This document shows, piece by piece, positions 28,507 to 39,485 of a stretch of DNA of 64,000 nucleotides. The notes beneath the pieces are model-generated. The model searched no databases, was not told the origin of the DNA, and saw only the letters and a list, made by a program, of their open reading frames with translations. How positions within the stretch are numbered: the stretch's first letter is position 1; each line of letters opens with the position of its first letter. The stretch comes from Phenylobacterium sp. J426 (GTDB lineage Bacteria > Pseudomonadota > Alphaproteobacteria > Caulobacterales > Caulobacteraceae). The stretch spans positions 3,851,001-3,915,000 of the forward strand of contig NZ_JAJOMY010000001.1 of NCBI RefSeq assembly GCF_024699945.1, written 5' to 3'. The position numbers and the translations under genes are program-made.

Positions 28507-31004
28507 CTAACCCGCCGCCCGCGTCTCCCCCGCCTCGTCCCCAGCGGCTGCTTCCGCCTGGAGCACCTCCACCAGGGCCTGGTACAAAGCCGCGACCCAC
28601 CGGCTTGGCCACGAAGCCGTCCATGCCGGCGGCGCGGTAGGCCTCGACCTGATGGGCCATGGCGTTGGCGGTGAGCGCGATGATCGGGGTTCGCGGCCGG
28701 CCTTCCGCCGCTTCGGCCGCCCGGATCGCTGCCGTCGCGGCGAGGCCGTCCATTTCCGGCATCTGCACGTCCATCAGGATGGCGTCCCAATGCCCGGTGC
28801 GCCACGCGTCAAGGGCCGCGCGACCGTCCTCGACAATGTGCGGGTCGATGCCCAGCTGGTGCAGCAGGGTCCTCAGCACCAACTGGTTCACGGCGTTGTC
28901 CTCAGCCGCCAGGATGCGCAGCGCCATGGCCGCGGGCTCGGGGGTTGGCGGCGGCGCCGGGGTCGGGGCCTGTTCATCCCCCAGTCGCTCCAGCGGGATG
29001 CGCAGGGTGAAGCGGGAACCCCGGCCGAGCTCGCTTTCGACCGTGACCATGCCGCCCATCAGCTGGGCGAGCTCCCGGCAGATGGCCAGGCCCAGGCCCG
29101 TTCCGCCGAACCGGCGCGTGGTGGAACTGTCCAGCTGGTCGAACTTGGAGAACAGCTTGGGAAGCGCCTCGGGAGCGATGCCCTGGCCGGTGTCCGTCAC
29201 CGTCAGCGTCAGCGTGCCGTACTTGTGCTCAGCGACGACGCGGACCTCGCCCTGGTCGGTGAACTTCAGGGCGTTGGAGATCAGGTTGTAGAGCACCTGG
29301 CGAATCCGGCTCGGATCGCCGCGGTAGCGCCCGGCCGCGGCCCGAGTATCCAGGGCGAAGGACAGGCCCTTCTTGTTGGCGACGGCCGTAAAGGCGGAAT
29401 AGGCGCCTCGCGCCAGGTCCGTGAGATCGAAGTCGACGATCTCCAACTCGAGCTTGCCCGCCTCGATCTTCGAGAGGTCGAGGATGTCGTTGAGGATGGC
29501 CAGCAGGGACTCGCCCGACTGGCGGATCACCTGCAGCCGATCGCGCTGACGCGGCTCCAGGGTCTCCACCGCCATGGCCTGGGCCATGCCCAACACCCCG
29601 TTCAGCGGCGTGCGAATCTCATGGCTCATGGTGGCCAGGAAGGCGCTCTTGGCGGCGTTGGCGGCCTCGGCCTGGGCCTGGGCGACCCGCAGCCGGCGGG
29701 TGGTCCGAACCTGCAGGGCCAGGGCGATCCCGCCGCCCACCGCGAGCAGGAGACCCAGCAGGATCACCCATCGCTGGGCGCGGACCGCCCGGGCGCGCAG
29801 GTCGGCCTCCTTGCGCGCATTGGCGAGTTCGCCCTGGAGGGCTCCGGTGATCTGCCGCACGGCGCCATAGGTGTCGCGGGCCTGGGTGACGCGGCGCTCG
29901 TGCTCATAGGCGCGCAGCTGGGCGAAGGCCTCCCGGTGACGGCCCTCCCCGGCCAGGATCTCCGCCTCCACCTCCGGCACCCGCACGAAGGCGGTGTCCT
30001 TGAACCGGCCAGCGGCGCGCAGCGCCACCAGCCGTTTCAGGTCAACCTTGGCCAGGGCCGGGTTGCCGGTGCGGGCCTGGGCGATGGCGCGCATCGGCAG
30101 CAGCCGCGGCGCCAAGTGCTCGGCGCCCCTGAGCTCCGCGGTCAAGGGCGCGAGGCAGTCCAGCACCTCGCCCGCCCCCTGGAACGCCTCGGCGTAGAGG
30201 CCGCAGAAATAGGCGTCCCACCCCCGCAGGCTGGGCAGGTCCGGCCGCATCGAAAGCTTGTGGTGGGTCGCCAGGAAGCGACGGGCGGTGACCTCGTCGC
30301 CCAGCCGGATCGCAAGGACGCCCAGATTGTAGACTGCGTCGAAATCCGGCTTCGGATAGGCGGGATCGCCGTACTCGAACTGGGCTCTCCGGAACGCCCG
30401 GGCGCTGCCGTCGAGGTCGTTGAGGCTCATCAGCGAAAGCCCGATGGCTTCCCAGATGGACGCCGCAGCGTGATGACTGTCCGGGTCGCCCCAGTCGATC
30501 AGGTCTTCGGCGGCGTAGAGATGCTTCAGGGCCTGGCCGGTCTCGCGCCGGTCGCGGAGGACGCGGGTCCAGATGGACTGGGCATGGATCCGCGCAAACC
30601 AGTCCGTCTCGGTCTTCAATTGAGCCTCAAGCTGGCTCACGGCGGCGTTGTCGCCCTCGTCGATGCGCCGCGCGAGCTGGTTGAGGCGGGCGACCTCCGC
30701 ATAGCGCTCATCGCCCAGCTTGCGGGCGTTTTCCGCCAGCATCTCGTTGTAGTGCTCGAAGCGGGCAAGCTCGAGCTGGTTGCGATAGACGGTGGCGACA
30801 TAGTTCAGGGCGCCGCAGCCCTTCCCGGTCATGCCGGGCGGCCGCCGCGTCGCCGAAGCGGCGCAGGGCGTCGAACGAGGTGGCCATGGCGCGATCCTCG
30901 ATCGCCTTGGCCAGGCTTGCGGCAGGCGCAGACTGGGGCTGCCCCTGGGCCGGCGGCGCGGCGACGACGCAGACGCTCGCCAGAAGGACCACCCAACGCC
31001 GCAC
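28507..31004 (-). CDS. Membrane hybrid histidine kinase with TPR-like sensor part (two frame breaks)
   Basis: A hybrid kinase of about 831 residues after repair. GTG 31004 follows GGAGG and begins a signal-like helix ([19 protein letters not shown]). A 380-residue helical, TPR-like periplasmic region follows, then one membrane span ([21 protein letters not shown]). The H-box is [20 protein letters not shown], the N-box [11 protein letters not shown], and the G-boxes [15 protein letters not shown] and [13 protein letters not shown] receiver with [10 protein letters not shown] ends the protein. Frame breaks occur near 30820 (one G too many; repair gives [15 protein letters not shown]) and near 28597 (repair gives [16 protein letters not shown] and a TAG at 28507). 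The next gene upstream is another hybrid kinase. Confidence 0.82.
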
Positions 31005-31197
31005 GACGCCTCCACTCAACACACGCACACGGAACTCGGCGCGAAGCCGCCGCAGCTTCGCCTCCCGAGAGGTTACCGGAGGCTTACACACAGGCGCCGA
31101 CTGCGGCGGATACGGTGACGCAGGCGTGGATGTGCAAGCACTGCGCACGACGCGCTCAACGACGCGTCAGCCAAGGCGCGCCGCCGGGAGCGATGGC

Positions 31198-34100
31198 TCA
31201 CCCGGAGGCGACCGGCGCCATCAACCCGTCCCAGTCGAGGTCCGCCGCCGCGCGCCTCAGCGCCGCAATATCGACCTGACGGGTCTCCTCGAGCTGCGCG
31301 GTGAGGCCATCGAGACCGAAGTGCGCCGTCAGGCCGCGCAGGCGGTGAAGCCGAGCCTCGACGCTGGCGGGATCGCCGCTCGACATCGCCGCCTCCAGGG
31401 CCTCGAACTCAGCCTCGAGCGATGGTCGCAGGGCCGCGAGCAACGGCTCAGCCGCCGCCCCGAGATGTCGCCGGAGCTCGTCGACGCGGCGTTGGTCCGG
31501 CGGCGCCTGCCCCGGCCGCCCGAGCGGAGCCGCCGCACGCCGGAGATCTTCCAGGAGAACGGGCTTGGAAAGCACTTCGTCGACCCCAAGCGCCTCGGCG
31601 CGCCGCCGCAGGTCCGGGTCTAGGCCGGCGGACATCAGCACGATGCGGCCGCGGCCGTTGGCGCCGCCTTGGCGGCCCGCGAGCCCTTCCACCACCTCAA
31701 GGCCCGTGAGCTGCGGCATCCTTTGGTCGAGGAGCAGCAGGTCGAACGCCTGGGCGCCGGCGAGGTCTAGCGCGGCGCGGCCGTCGACGACCTCGACCAC
31801 GTCGCAGCCCTCGCCTCTAAGCAGGGCCGCCAGGACGCGCCGGCTGAGGTCGGTGTCCTCGGCGAGGAGCACCTTCAGCCCGGCGAGGTCGGGGGCGGGC
31901 TCGACCGCGGCGGCGGCGGCGGCGGCAGGCGGCGCCGATGGAGCGGCGATCTCCAGCTCGAAGGCCTTGCCGAGCGGCTTCGCCACGACGCGCAGGTCGC
32001 CGCCCATAGCCAGGGCGAGATGCCGGCCGAGGAACAGGCCCACGCCGAGGCCGCCGTCGTTGCGCTCGACTCCCCGCTCGAAAGGCTCGAAGATCCGTCG
32101 GAGGACGCCGGGATCGAGCTCGGGCCCTTCGTCGGCGACCCAGAACCGCAGGCGCGGTCCTGCTGCGTCCACCCCAAGTTCGACCGCGCCCTGGCCGTGG
32201 CGCAAGGCGTTGGCGACCAGGTTGCCGAGCACCTGGCGGACGCGAACTTCGTCGGCCGTCACCCACAGGGGCGCCCCGTCCGCTATGGCCACCTGCAACG
32301 TTCGCCCCGCGCCCGCCGCCTGCGCCTGATGCAAGGCCGCGATCGATCGGACAACCGCGCGAACATCCATGGGCGCCTTGCGGATGGCGATCAGTCCGCC
32401 GTCCAGGGCGCCAAGGTCGGTCAGGTCCTCCACCACCCCCGCGAGCCCCCGGATCGCCTGCTGAAGATCCTGCAGGTCGACGTGCTCCCCGGGCCGCTGC
32501 GCCAGCTCAAGCAGCCCCAAAGGCGCCCTGCAGCGGCGTCCGCAGCTCGTGCCCCACCGTGGCGAGGAGCCGGGACTTGGCGCGGCTGGCGCGCTCGGCG
32601 GCGTCCGCGGCGTCGGCCCTCGCCTCGAGGGACGCCGGCTGCGCCAGCCCATATCGGGCGACGAGCAGCGCGTCCGCGCCCAGGCGGCGCCAGGCGGCGA
32701 TCGCAGCCTCCCGCCACAATCGGGCCTCGCCCGCTTCGCCGAGCGCCTCGGCGCCTTCGGCCGCGGCGGCGGCCACCAGGCCATGTTCCACCAGGCAGCG
32801 GGATCGCGCTGACGCATCCACCGCCTCACGGTAGGCGGCCATCGCTGCGCGGCGGCGCCCCCGCACCCGCGCCCGCTCGGCCTCCAGGAGGCGGATCCGG
32901 TGCCGGAAGTCGTTCGGGTTCAGCCGACCCAGCCGGCGGAGATTCCAGAGGGCGAGCTTCGACGGAGCCCCGCCGGTGCGGTAGAGCGCAAGCCCGGTGG
33001 CGAAGGCCCAGATCTGGGTCTGCGCCTGGAAGGGCGCCGCGCCGAACGTCGGCCACCGCCGCCGGCTGAGCTCGGCGACCTCCCCGTAACGGCCGAACAG
33101 CACGCCCAGCAGCGCCTCCAGGGCGGCGATCCCGCGTCCGGTGTTGGCGAGCCCCTCCGCCTCGAGGCTGCGACGCTGCGCGGCATGGTCGAAATAGCCG
33201 CCGTCGAGGCGCCAGCCGTCGGGGCCGGCCCGCCGCAGTTGCTCGAGAAACTGCCTCAGCGCCCGCACATGGGGGATGGTCGCGGCGTCGCCGAGACGTT
33301 CGGCCACCCGGATGGCCTCGTCGGCGACAGCTTCCGTCGCCTCCAGCGGATCGTCGCTGAACAGGGCGTCCAGCACCTTGTCCCGGTTGCCGTAGGCGGC
33401 GACCGCCAGGTCGCCGCCGGCATAGGCGAGCGCCGCCATCTCGTCGCCCCGGCTCCGCGTCTCTGGACGCGGCCGGACGAAGACGTGCCCGAAGTTGGTC
33501 GAGTACTGCTTGGCGACCGCCCGCAAAGGCTGATCCGGGCGCTGCAGCCGATCAGCCGCCTCGGCCCAGGCCGCCGCCCTCCGGTAGTCGCCGAAGGCGC
33601 AGGAAATCAGGCTGTACGTCGCGGCTCCCGCGGCGGTGCCATAGACCAGCTCGCGCCGCAGGGTCCGGGTCACCCAGACCACCACGAGCGGCGGATTGCG
33701 CTCGAAGATCAGCGACCCGATGCCGTTGATGGCGCGGATCATCGGCCCCTCGGTCGCCAGGGTGGCCTCGTCCAAGGGGCGCACCGCCCGGCGGGGATCC
33801 AGGGTGAAGCAGCGGACAACCGCATAGGCCAGGTCCCAGGGCGTCAGCCGTCGCGGCAGCTTGACCCCGTTGCGGGCGACGACCTCGCTGGCGACGTCGA
33901 GGGCGCCGTCGAGATCGCCCGAGGCGCGCCGGGCGAACACCCGCAGCTCCTGGGCGGCGGCGAGTTCCTGCGGCGTGGCGGCATAGGCCTCCATGCGATC
34001 CACGTGCCGCCGGGCCTCGGCGTCATCGCCGCGGGTGATCGCGGCGAAAGCCGCCTCGCCGAGCAGCCGATAGCTGAAGCCCGCCCCGGCTCCAGCCAGC

Positions 34101-35479
34101 TGCAGCGCCGAGGCCACGAAGCGCTCCGCGGCGCCGCGGTCGCCGATCTCCCGTGCGCGGACGGCGCCTTCGGTGAAAGCGTCGCGCCACCACCGGGGCT
34201 CTACGTCGGCGAGACCCGCCTCCTGACGCAGCCACAAGAGGCCCATGCCGCGCTCGCCGTCTCCGGCCGCCGCCCCGCCTCGCACCAGCGCATCGGCGTA
34301 GCGGCCCGCAAGCTCGCGGCGCGCCTCTGGCGCAATGCGCTGCAGCACCTCGGCGCGAAGCCGGTCGTGGGCGAACGCCACGCCGGCGCCTGTCCAGCGG
34401 ACGAGGCCCCGGTCGGCGAGCGCCGTCAGGGTTCGCCGGACCTCGCCGTCGGCCAGCTCCGCCGCCCGGGCGAGGTCCTCGGGTTCGGCGCCGTCGCCAT
34501 GCACCGCAAGAAGTCGGGCCACAAGCGGCGCGGCCGGAGCGGCCTCAAGAGCGCGCTCCACCACCGATGCGGCCGCGGCCCCCGCCAGGGCGCGGCCGCC
34601 GCGGACGCGGTCCAGGCGCCAGCTGCCGGGTCCGCGGGCCACGATGGCCCCGTCGGCGGTGAGCACGCGAACAGACCTCGATCAGATCAAAGGGCCGCTC
34701 CGCGGCCGGACCAAGGAAATCCACGACATCCACCGCCGCCGCGGCCTGGGCGCCCAACACCGCCTGCGCGAGTTCGAGCCGCGCGGGCGCCGAAAGGCCC
34801 GGGACCTCGATGATCTCCATCTTCGCGCTCAGGGCCGACGAGAATGGCTCCTCCGTCCGCTGGGTCGCCAGCAGCCGCGTTCGCTTGAGGCCGGCATCCG
34901 CCGTCACCCGCCGCAGGACCCGCTGCGCCTGGGGCCCAGCGCGTCCCCAGTCGTCGATCACCAAGAGGACCGGCGCGCCGAAGCCTTCCAGCCAGCGCAG
35001 CACGCCCACCACCGCCTCGGCCAGTTGCGCGTCAGCGCCCTGCGCCGTCAGGGGGCGTTGGGAGCCGCGCCGGCGAGAGTCCGCAGCACGCTGCCGGCGA
35101 CGCTCGTAAAGACGTGCGTGTTCTCGCCCAGCGCCGCGGCCAGATCGCGGAGGCCGGCGTCGGGATCGTAGAGCTGCTCCAGGCCCGCGGTCACGGCGCC
35201 CTCGACCGCAGCGATCAGCGGGTCGAGGTCCCGGCCCGCGTAGCCCTCGGCATACTTCCCCAGGCCTGACAGAGCTCCCGAAGAGACGGCCTCCTCGACC
35301 GCGACCCGCAGCAACGCGGTCTTGCCCGCCCCCGCAGGCCCTGCCGCGACGATGACCCGCGTCGCCGGATCGGCCAGGGCGGCGCGGACCGCAGCCAGCT
35401 GCTCGTCCCGTCCGACCAGCCGGGCCGGGGCTGTCACGCGCGCGTTCGCGGCGGGGGGTCGAGCGCGGTCATGCTGCAA
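31198..35479 (-). CDS. Giant AAA-ATPase / TPR / hybrid histidine kinase (three frame breaks)
   Basis: One gene of about 1,425 residues, broken into four open stretches. In order: an AAA_16-type ATPase with LVGRDEQL, Walker A AGPAGAGKTALL and Walker B VLLVIDDWG; a winged-helix segment (EDLARAAELADGEVRRTL); a long helical TPR-like region; an H-box LLATVGHELRTPLQGALG; N-box NLVANALRHG; G-boxes DEGPELDPGVLRRIF and LGVGLFLG; a receiver with LLLDQRMPQLTG; and an Hpt-like C-terminus with ARLHRLRGLTAHFGLDGL. It has no membrane segment, so it is cytoplasmic. Breaks are near 35053 (G5 run), 34670 and 32520 (A3 run). The start is uncertain: TTG 35479, ATG 35472 with an indel, or GTG 35437. A regulator gene lies just upstream. 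Confidence 0.78.
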
Positions 35480-35533
35480 GCGCTACCGGTCGCGGCCCTC
35501 GCGCCGCATCCTCCGAATGAGGGACGCCGCGCC

Positions 35534-36217
35534 TCAAGCGCGTGTCACCGGCGGTCGAAGTCGGTAACCGAAGCCGGGGGCGGTGACGATCAGGCCGTCC
35601 TCGTCGGCCGAGGCCAGCTTGCGGCGGAGGCGGCTGACCAGGGCGTCGACGGACCGGAGGTCGCCCTCGCCCCGGGAGACCACCTCGCTGAGGGCTTCCC
35701 GGGACACGATTTTTCCTTCAGCCACGGCGAGGGCCCACAGGAGGTCGAACTCACCGCGGGTGAGCGCCGCCGGCACGCCCGCCGCAACGGCGCTCCGCGC
35801 CGCCTGGTCGAGCACCACCGGCCCGAAGCTCAGTCGCGCCCCCTGTGGAGCGCGGCGGCGGGCGACGCTCCGGACCCGGGCGGCGAGCTCCTCCAGGTGG
35901 ACAGGCTTGGTCAGATAGTCGTCGGCCCCGTCGTCCAGGGCCGCGATCCGGGTCTCGATCTCGCCCCGCTCGCTGACGATGATCACCCCGGTTGCGCCGG
36001 CGCTCCGAAGCTCCCGGGCGTAGCTCAGGCCGTCCTCGCCGGGCAGGCCAATATCGAGCAGCACCACGTCGGCGGCCTTGTCGCGCAGCGCCGCGCGGCA
36101 GGCGGCGACGCAGCTCGCCGGGCGCACGGCGTGACCCTCACGCTCCAGGAAGGCGACGAGGGTGGCGCGGGTCAGCGGCTCATCCTCGACCACGACGATG
36201 CTCAAGCTACGCGACAA
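35534..36217 (-). CDS. OmpR-family response regulator
   Basis: A two-domain regulator of about 227 residues. The receiver has VVVEDEPLTR, the phospho-acceptor in VVLLDIGLPGEDGL and the Lys in YLTKPVHLEEL. The winged-helix output domain has LTRGEFDLLWALAVAEGKIVSRE and DALVSRLRRKL, ending GFGYRLRPP. I prefer TTG 36217 (LSRSLSIVVV); longer readings add Arg/Gly-rich sequence. It is 55 bases upstream of the AAA/TPR kinase on the same strand and divergent from the LuxR-type gene at 36367, a likely target. Confidence 0.82.
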   Translation of the reverse strand: MSRSLSIVVVEDEPLTRATLVAFLEREGHAVRPASCVAACRAALRDKAADVVLLDIGLPGEDGLSYARELRSAGATGVIIVSERGEIETRIAALDDGADDYLTKPVHLEELAARVRSVARRRAPQGARLSFGPVVLDQAARSAVAAGVPAALTRGEFDLLWALAVAEGKIVSREALSEVVSRGEGDLRSVDALVSRLRRKLASADEDGLIVTAPGFGYRLRPPVTRA

Positions 36218-36366
36218 CGCCCACTCGCCCCCACGAGACCGGCCACCGCGCGACCAGCGACCGAAATCCAAATACCGGGATATCCGAGATCGCTGTCAAC
36301 ATCCCATCCATGGAGCCCGCCGCGCGCAATCGCCACGCTGCCTGCCTCGGATGGGGAGGAACGGTC

Positions 36367-37248
36367 ATGTCGGTGCAGCGCGCCATCACCATTGCCGAGG
36401 CGGCATCGTCGCCGGCGGAGCCCGACTGGCGCAGGACCCTCGCCGCCTTCCTCGTCGAGACGGGCCTCGCCGGCGCTGCGCTCGAGTGGCGCGAAGGTGG
36501 CGGCGAGCGCCTTGCCCTCGCGACCGCTGGCGCCTGCCATGACCGACCCTCCCAGGTCCTTCCGGTGCTGTCCGACGCCACGGGCCGCCTGAGCCTGGCG
36601 CTCCATGGCCGCCTCTTCGATCCACGCGCCGCCGACGCCGCGCTGGGGCGGCTCGAAGCGGCCTGCCGCGCCCAGTTCGGCTTCGAGGACCGGGTCGTCG
36701 AGGTCGTCCGCGAGGTCCTGGCCTCCGGCCGGCGGCGGGTCCTGCTCTGCCGGCCGAGCGGCGCCCTGCTGGCGCCCGCCTCCGCCGCGGCCTTGGCGCT
36801 CGAGGCCTCCGGCCTCGCATCGCGCGGCGGCCAGCTCTCGGCGAACGACACGCAGGACCAGTTCCTGCTGCGCCAGGCCCTGCGCGCCGCTGGCCTCGAC
36901 GGTCATAGGCGTCGTCTTGCGCTGACGGGGGACGGCCGGCGGGTCTTCGTGGAGGTCCGTCCGGTGCTGCGACCGCCGGAGGCCCTGCGCCCGGTGGCGG
37001 TCGTTCTCCTGCCGTCGCCGAAGCCGTCACACGAAGAGCGTTGCGAGGTGCTGCAACGGCTGTTCGGCCTCACCGCCGCGGAAGCGGCGATCGGCGCGGC
37101 CATCGCGGACGGCGCAAGGGTCGAGGACATTGCGCGATCGCGGGACGTGGCGGTGTCCACCGTGCGCAGCCAGGTGAAGGCGGTGCTGCAGAAGGCGGGC
37201 GTCGGCCGCCAGGTGGAACTGGTTCAGCGCCTCGCCGAAGCGGGCTGA
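36367..37248 (+). CDS. LuxR-type transcriptional regulator
   Basis: A 293-residue protein. ATG 36367 has GGGGAGGA at ideal spacing. The first 220 residues form an unrecognised, PAS- or GAF-like sensor domain (it contains VVEVVREVLASGRRRVLLCRPSG). The C-terminus is a LuxR helix-turn-helix: LFGLTAAEAAIGAAIADGAR, then VEDIARSRDVAVSTVRSQVK. It is divergent from the OmpR-type regulator and the AAA/TPR kinase, so it is probably part of that signalling block. Its 3' end overlaps the convergent gene at 37224 by 25 bases. Confidence 0.82.
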   Translation: MSVQRAITIAEAASSPAEPDWRRTLAAFLVETGLAGAALEWREGGGERLALATAGACHDRPSQVLPVLSDATGRLSLALHGRLFDPRAADAALGRLEAACRAQFGFEDRVVEVVREVLASGRRRVLLCRPSGALLAPASAAALALEASGLASRGGQLSANDTQDQFLLRQALRAAGLDGHRRRLALTGDGRRVFVEVRPVLRPPEALRPVAVVLLPSPKPSHEERCEVLQRLFGLTAAEAAIGAAIADGARVEDIARSRDVAVSTVRSQVKAVLQKAGVGRQVELVQRLAEAG

Positions 37249-38333
37249 ATCGCGCACCGCTGGAGTTCGCGGGGGAAGATCGCGCCGACCACCAACCCAC
37301 CCTGGCCGTCCGGCGCGCCGACCGAAACGCTCCACAGGCGCGGCGCGGACGAGGCCGCAGGTTTGCGGCCCGACTGGTAGGCCAGCGTGCGCCGGCCGTC
37401 CGGCGAGACCCGCTCGACCCGGCCAGGCGAGGGATGACGCGGGTCCGTCGCGTGGCGGAGGAAGTCGAGCCCGTTGTTGTGGCCGCCGATCCAGAGGTCG
37501 CCCTGCGGGTCGACGACGATGTTGTCGGGCCCCGGGCCGGGCTTCAGCCGGGCCGTCTCCCGAAGCCTCGCGCCAGACAGTCCTTCGAACACCCGGATCC
37601 GGCCCCGCGTGCTCTCGGCCACATAGAGCCGAGCCCCGTCCGGCGAGAGGGCGACGCCGTTGGGCAGCGACAGCCGCTCCGCCACCACCGTGGGAGACCC
37701 GTCGGCGACCCGGACCACGTAGCCGTTCCTCTCGCCGGTGACGTCCGAGAGCGTCTCGCGCAGGCTGGGGTCGAACCAACGGGTCCTCGGAATGGCGTGG
37801 TCGTTGGTGGCGAAGAAGCTCCGCGGACCGAAAGCGGCCACGTCGTTCGGACGATGCAGCAGGTCCCAGCGGCCGCCCTCGCCGGTATCCACGAGGCCCT
37901 GGGCCGTCACCGCGTAGATCTCGACGCGCGACGCGCCCAGCTGCGGATGGTTGACCACGAAGAGCCGCTGGCTTCCGTCGGGACCCGTCCACAGATCGAT
38001 GCCATGGGGCTGGAAGTCGTCGGGCCCGGCGGGCGTGACGTCCGTCAGGCGCGCCGCGTCGGTGGCCGGATCGATCTCGAGCCGGAAGATGCGTCCGCGC
38101 GCGGGCGGCGGATCGTCGGCGCGTCGCCGCCAGTCGGACACGGAAACATAAAGGCCGCCGCCTGGGTCCAGCGCGAGATCTTCCGGACCGCCGGGCAGTG
38201 CGAGGGTCTGGCAAGGTCCGCCAACCGGCGTCGAGCTGTCGAAGAGTCCCCCCGAAGGGAAGACCGCACAGCCGCTCGCCAGCAGAGCCGCCGTCGCCGC
38301 CAGCAACCCGCGCGTCCTGTTTCGCATGTTCAT
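37224..38333 (-). CDS. SMP-30/arylesterase-like beta-propeller lipoprotein
   Basis: A 369-residue exported protein with a lipoprotein signal (MNMRNRTRGLLAATAALLASGC, Cys 22). The mature part is a six-bladed propeller of the SMP-30/strictosidine-synthase/paraoxonase class: GPEDLALDPGGGLYVSVSD, FVVNHP, HRPNDVAAFGPRSFFATNDHA, LPNGVALSPDGARLYVAES and GPGPDNIVVDPQGDLWIGGH. The Asn and Asp residues in these repeats are the usual calcium and catalytic ligands. Likely a periplasmic or outer-membrane lactonase or arylesterase. It is monocistronic by spacing. Confidence 0.82.
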   Translation of the reverse strand: MNMRNRTRGLLAATAALLASGCAVFPSGGLFDSSTPVGGPCQTLALPGGPEDLALDPGGGLYVSVSDWRRRADDPPPARGRIFRLEIDPATDAARLTDVTPAGPDDFQPHGIDLWTGPDGSQRLFVVNHPQLGASRVEIYAVTAQGLVDTGEGGRWDLLHRPNDVAAFGPRSFFATNDHAIPRTRWFDPSLRETLSDVTGERNGYVVRVADGSPTVVAERLSLPNGVALSPDGARLYVAESTRGRIRVFEGLSGARLRETARLKPGPGPDNIVVDPQGDLWIGGHNNGLDFLRHATDPRHPSPGRVERVSPDGRRTLAYQSGRKPAASSAPRLWSVSVGAPDGQGGLVVGAIFPRELQRCAIQPASARR

Positions 38334-38482
38334 CGCCCCCGCTCCGAGGCACAGTAGCGGCGGCCGCGCCTTGCGCCAGACGTCCGCGGGGCAGGACGGC
38401 GCCTTCGCCGCCCTGGCCCGCGCCGCCAGACCGGCGGGGCACCGTTCGGCCTGGTGTGCTCTCCCTTCGGATCTGGCGGGGC

Positions 38483-39424
38483 CTAGCCGGTGATGATCCA
38501 GCCCGAGCCCAGCGCATTCAGGTCGACGCCTACGAGCACCGCCTGGGCGCCGCCGCTCAAGGTGACGACGACATCAGCGCCCACCTGGGCGGTCGTGTAG
38601 GTGTAGCCCGCCTCGATCCGCAGGCGGTCGCCCTCGGCGACGCTGAAGTCCAGGATGCGATCGATCCCCGCCTCGCCGAAGATGGAGAAGATGTCCGCAC
38701 CGGCCCCGCCGCTGATGGTGTCGTTCCCGCGATCGCCCCAGATGAGGTCGGCTCCCCCGCCGCCCGATAGGCTGTCGTCGCCCTGGCCGCCGCGCACCCA
38801 GTCGATGCCGTCGCCCCCGAAGCAGGTGTCGTCGCCCAGGTTGCCGTAGACGACATCGTCTGAGGCGTCGTCGCCGCCCCTCAGGAGGTCATTGCCCTGG
38901 CCGCCGACCACCCAGTCGCTGCCGAGGCCGCCGTCGACGGTGTCGTTGCCGATGTTGCCGTGCAGGTCGTCGAAGGCCGCCCCGCCCGAGAGGCTGTCGT
39001 CGCCGTCGCCGCCACGTAGATAGTCCGAGCCGCCGGCGCCGATCAGGGTGTCGTTGCCGGCATAGCCGTACATGCGGTCGGCGGCGTCCGAGCCGTTGAA
39101 CGTGTCCGACCCGCCGAAGATCGTCTGGCGCGCCGTCTCGTTGTTGTTGGTCGCCGCCCAGGTGATGAAGGTGGTGGCCGGGACCGAGAAGCCCTGCACA
39201 TTGAACACCGTCTGACCGTTCAAAAGCTCGCGCCAGCCGGTGACCGTACCGCCGCTGATCTCGTTGTTGCTGTAAGTGAACTGGCCGGAGAACTCCTCGC
39301 GCCACGGGCCGTCCACCAGGACGAAGCTCGTCGGCGTGGCGCTCACCACCGCGCCCAGCAGCAGGTCGCCGACCTGCAGATCGTCGAAATTGACGCCGGC
39401 GACGCCGGCCGTGAAGATCGCCAT
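38483..39424 (-). CDS. RTX calcium-binding secreted protein
   Basis: A 313-residue protein without signal peptide. The central part (about residues 105-245) carries repeated nonapeptides of the GGxGxDxLx type, such as YAGNDTLIGAGGSDYLRGG and GGAGADIFSIFG, which bind calcium and fold outside the cell. The C-terminus (DRILDFSVAEGDRLRIEAGY) is of the kind used as a type I secretion signal. No ABC/MFP secretion genes are in the window. ATG 39424 has TGGAGCG upstream and lies only 17 bases beyond a terminator-like hairpin that follows the outer-membrane protein gene. Confidence 0.88.
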   Translation of the reverse strand: MAIFTAGVAGVNFDDLQVGDLLLGAVVSATPTSFVLVDGPWREEFSGQFTYSNNEISGGTVTGWRELLNGQTVFNVQGFSVPATTFITWAATNNNETARQTIFGGSDTFNGSDAADRMYGYAGNDTLIGAGGSDYLRGGDGDDSLSGGAAFDDLHGNIGNDTVDGGLGSDWVVGGQGNDLLRGGDDASDDVVYGNLGDDTCFGGDGIDWVRGGQGDDSLSGGGGADLIWGDRGNDTISGGAGADIFSIFGEAGIDRILDFSVAEGDRLRIEAGYTYTTAQVGADVVVTLSGGAQAVLVGVDLNALGSGWIITG

Positions 39425-39440
39425 GGAAGTCGCTCCAGAG

Positions 39441-39470
39441 AAAAGGACGCCGCCGTCCGCAGACGGCGGC
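39441..39470 (-). terminator. Intrinsic terminator between OMP and RTX genes
   Basis: On the minus strand GCCGCCGTC and GACGGCGGC form a 9-bp stem with a four-base loop, followed by a CCTTTTCT tract. It ends the outer-membrane protein transcript just before the RTX start codon, so RTX expression would depend on read-through or on a promoter within the hairpin region. Confidence 0.7.
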
Positions 39471-39485
39471 AGTCTGCAGGGAAGG

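Noticed and set aside
28652..31279. 875-codon plus-strand open frame
   Set aside because: Antisense shadow of the hybrid histidine kinase at 28507-31004, whose H-, N- and G-boxes are clear.
32900..34813. 637-codon plus-strand open frame
   Set aside because: Antisense to the AAA/TPR/hybrid kinase; composition is typical shadow sequence.
38700..39110. Short tandem DNA repeats that might suggest a CRISPR-like array
   Set aside because: They are degenerate codons of the RTX nonapeptide repeats in a continuous reading frame, with no constant repeat and no spacers.
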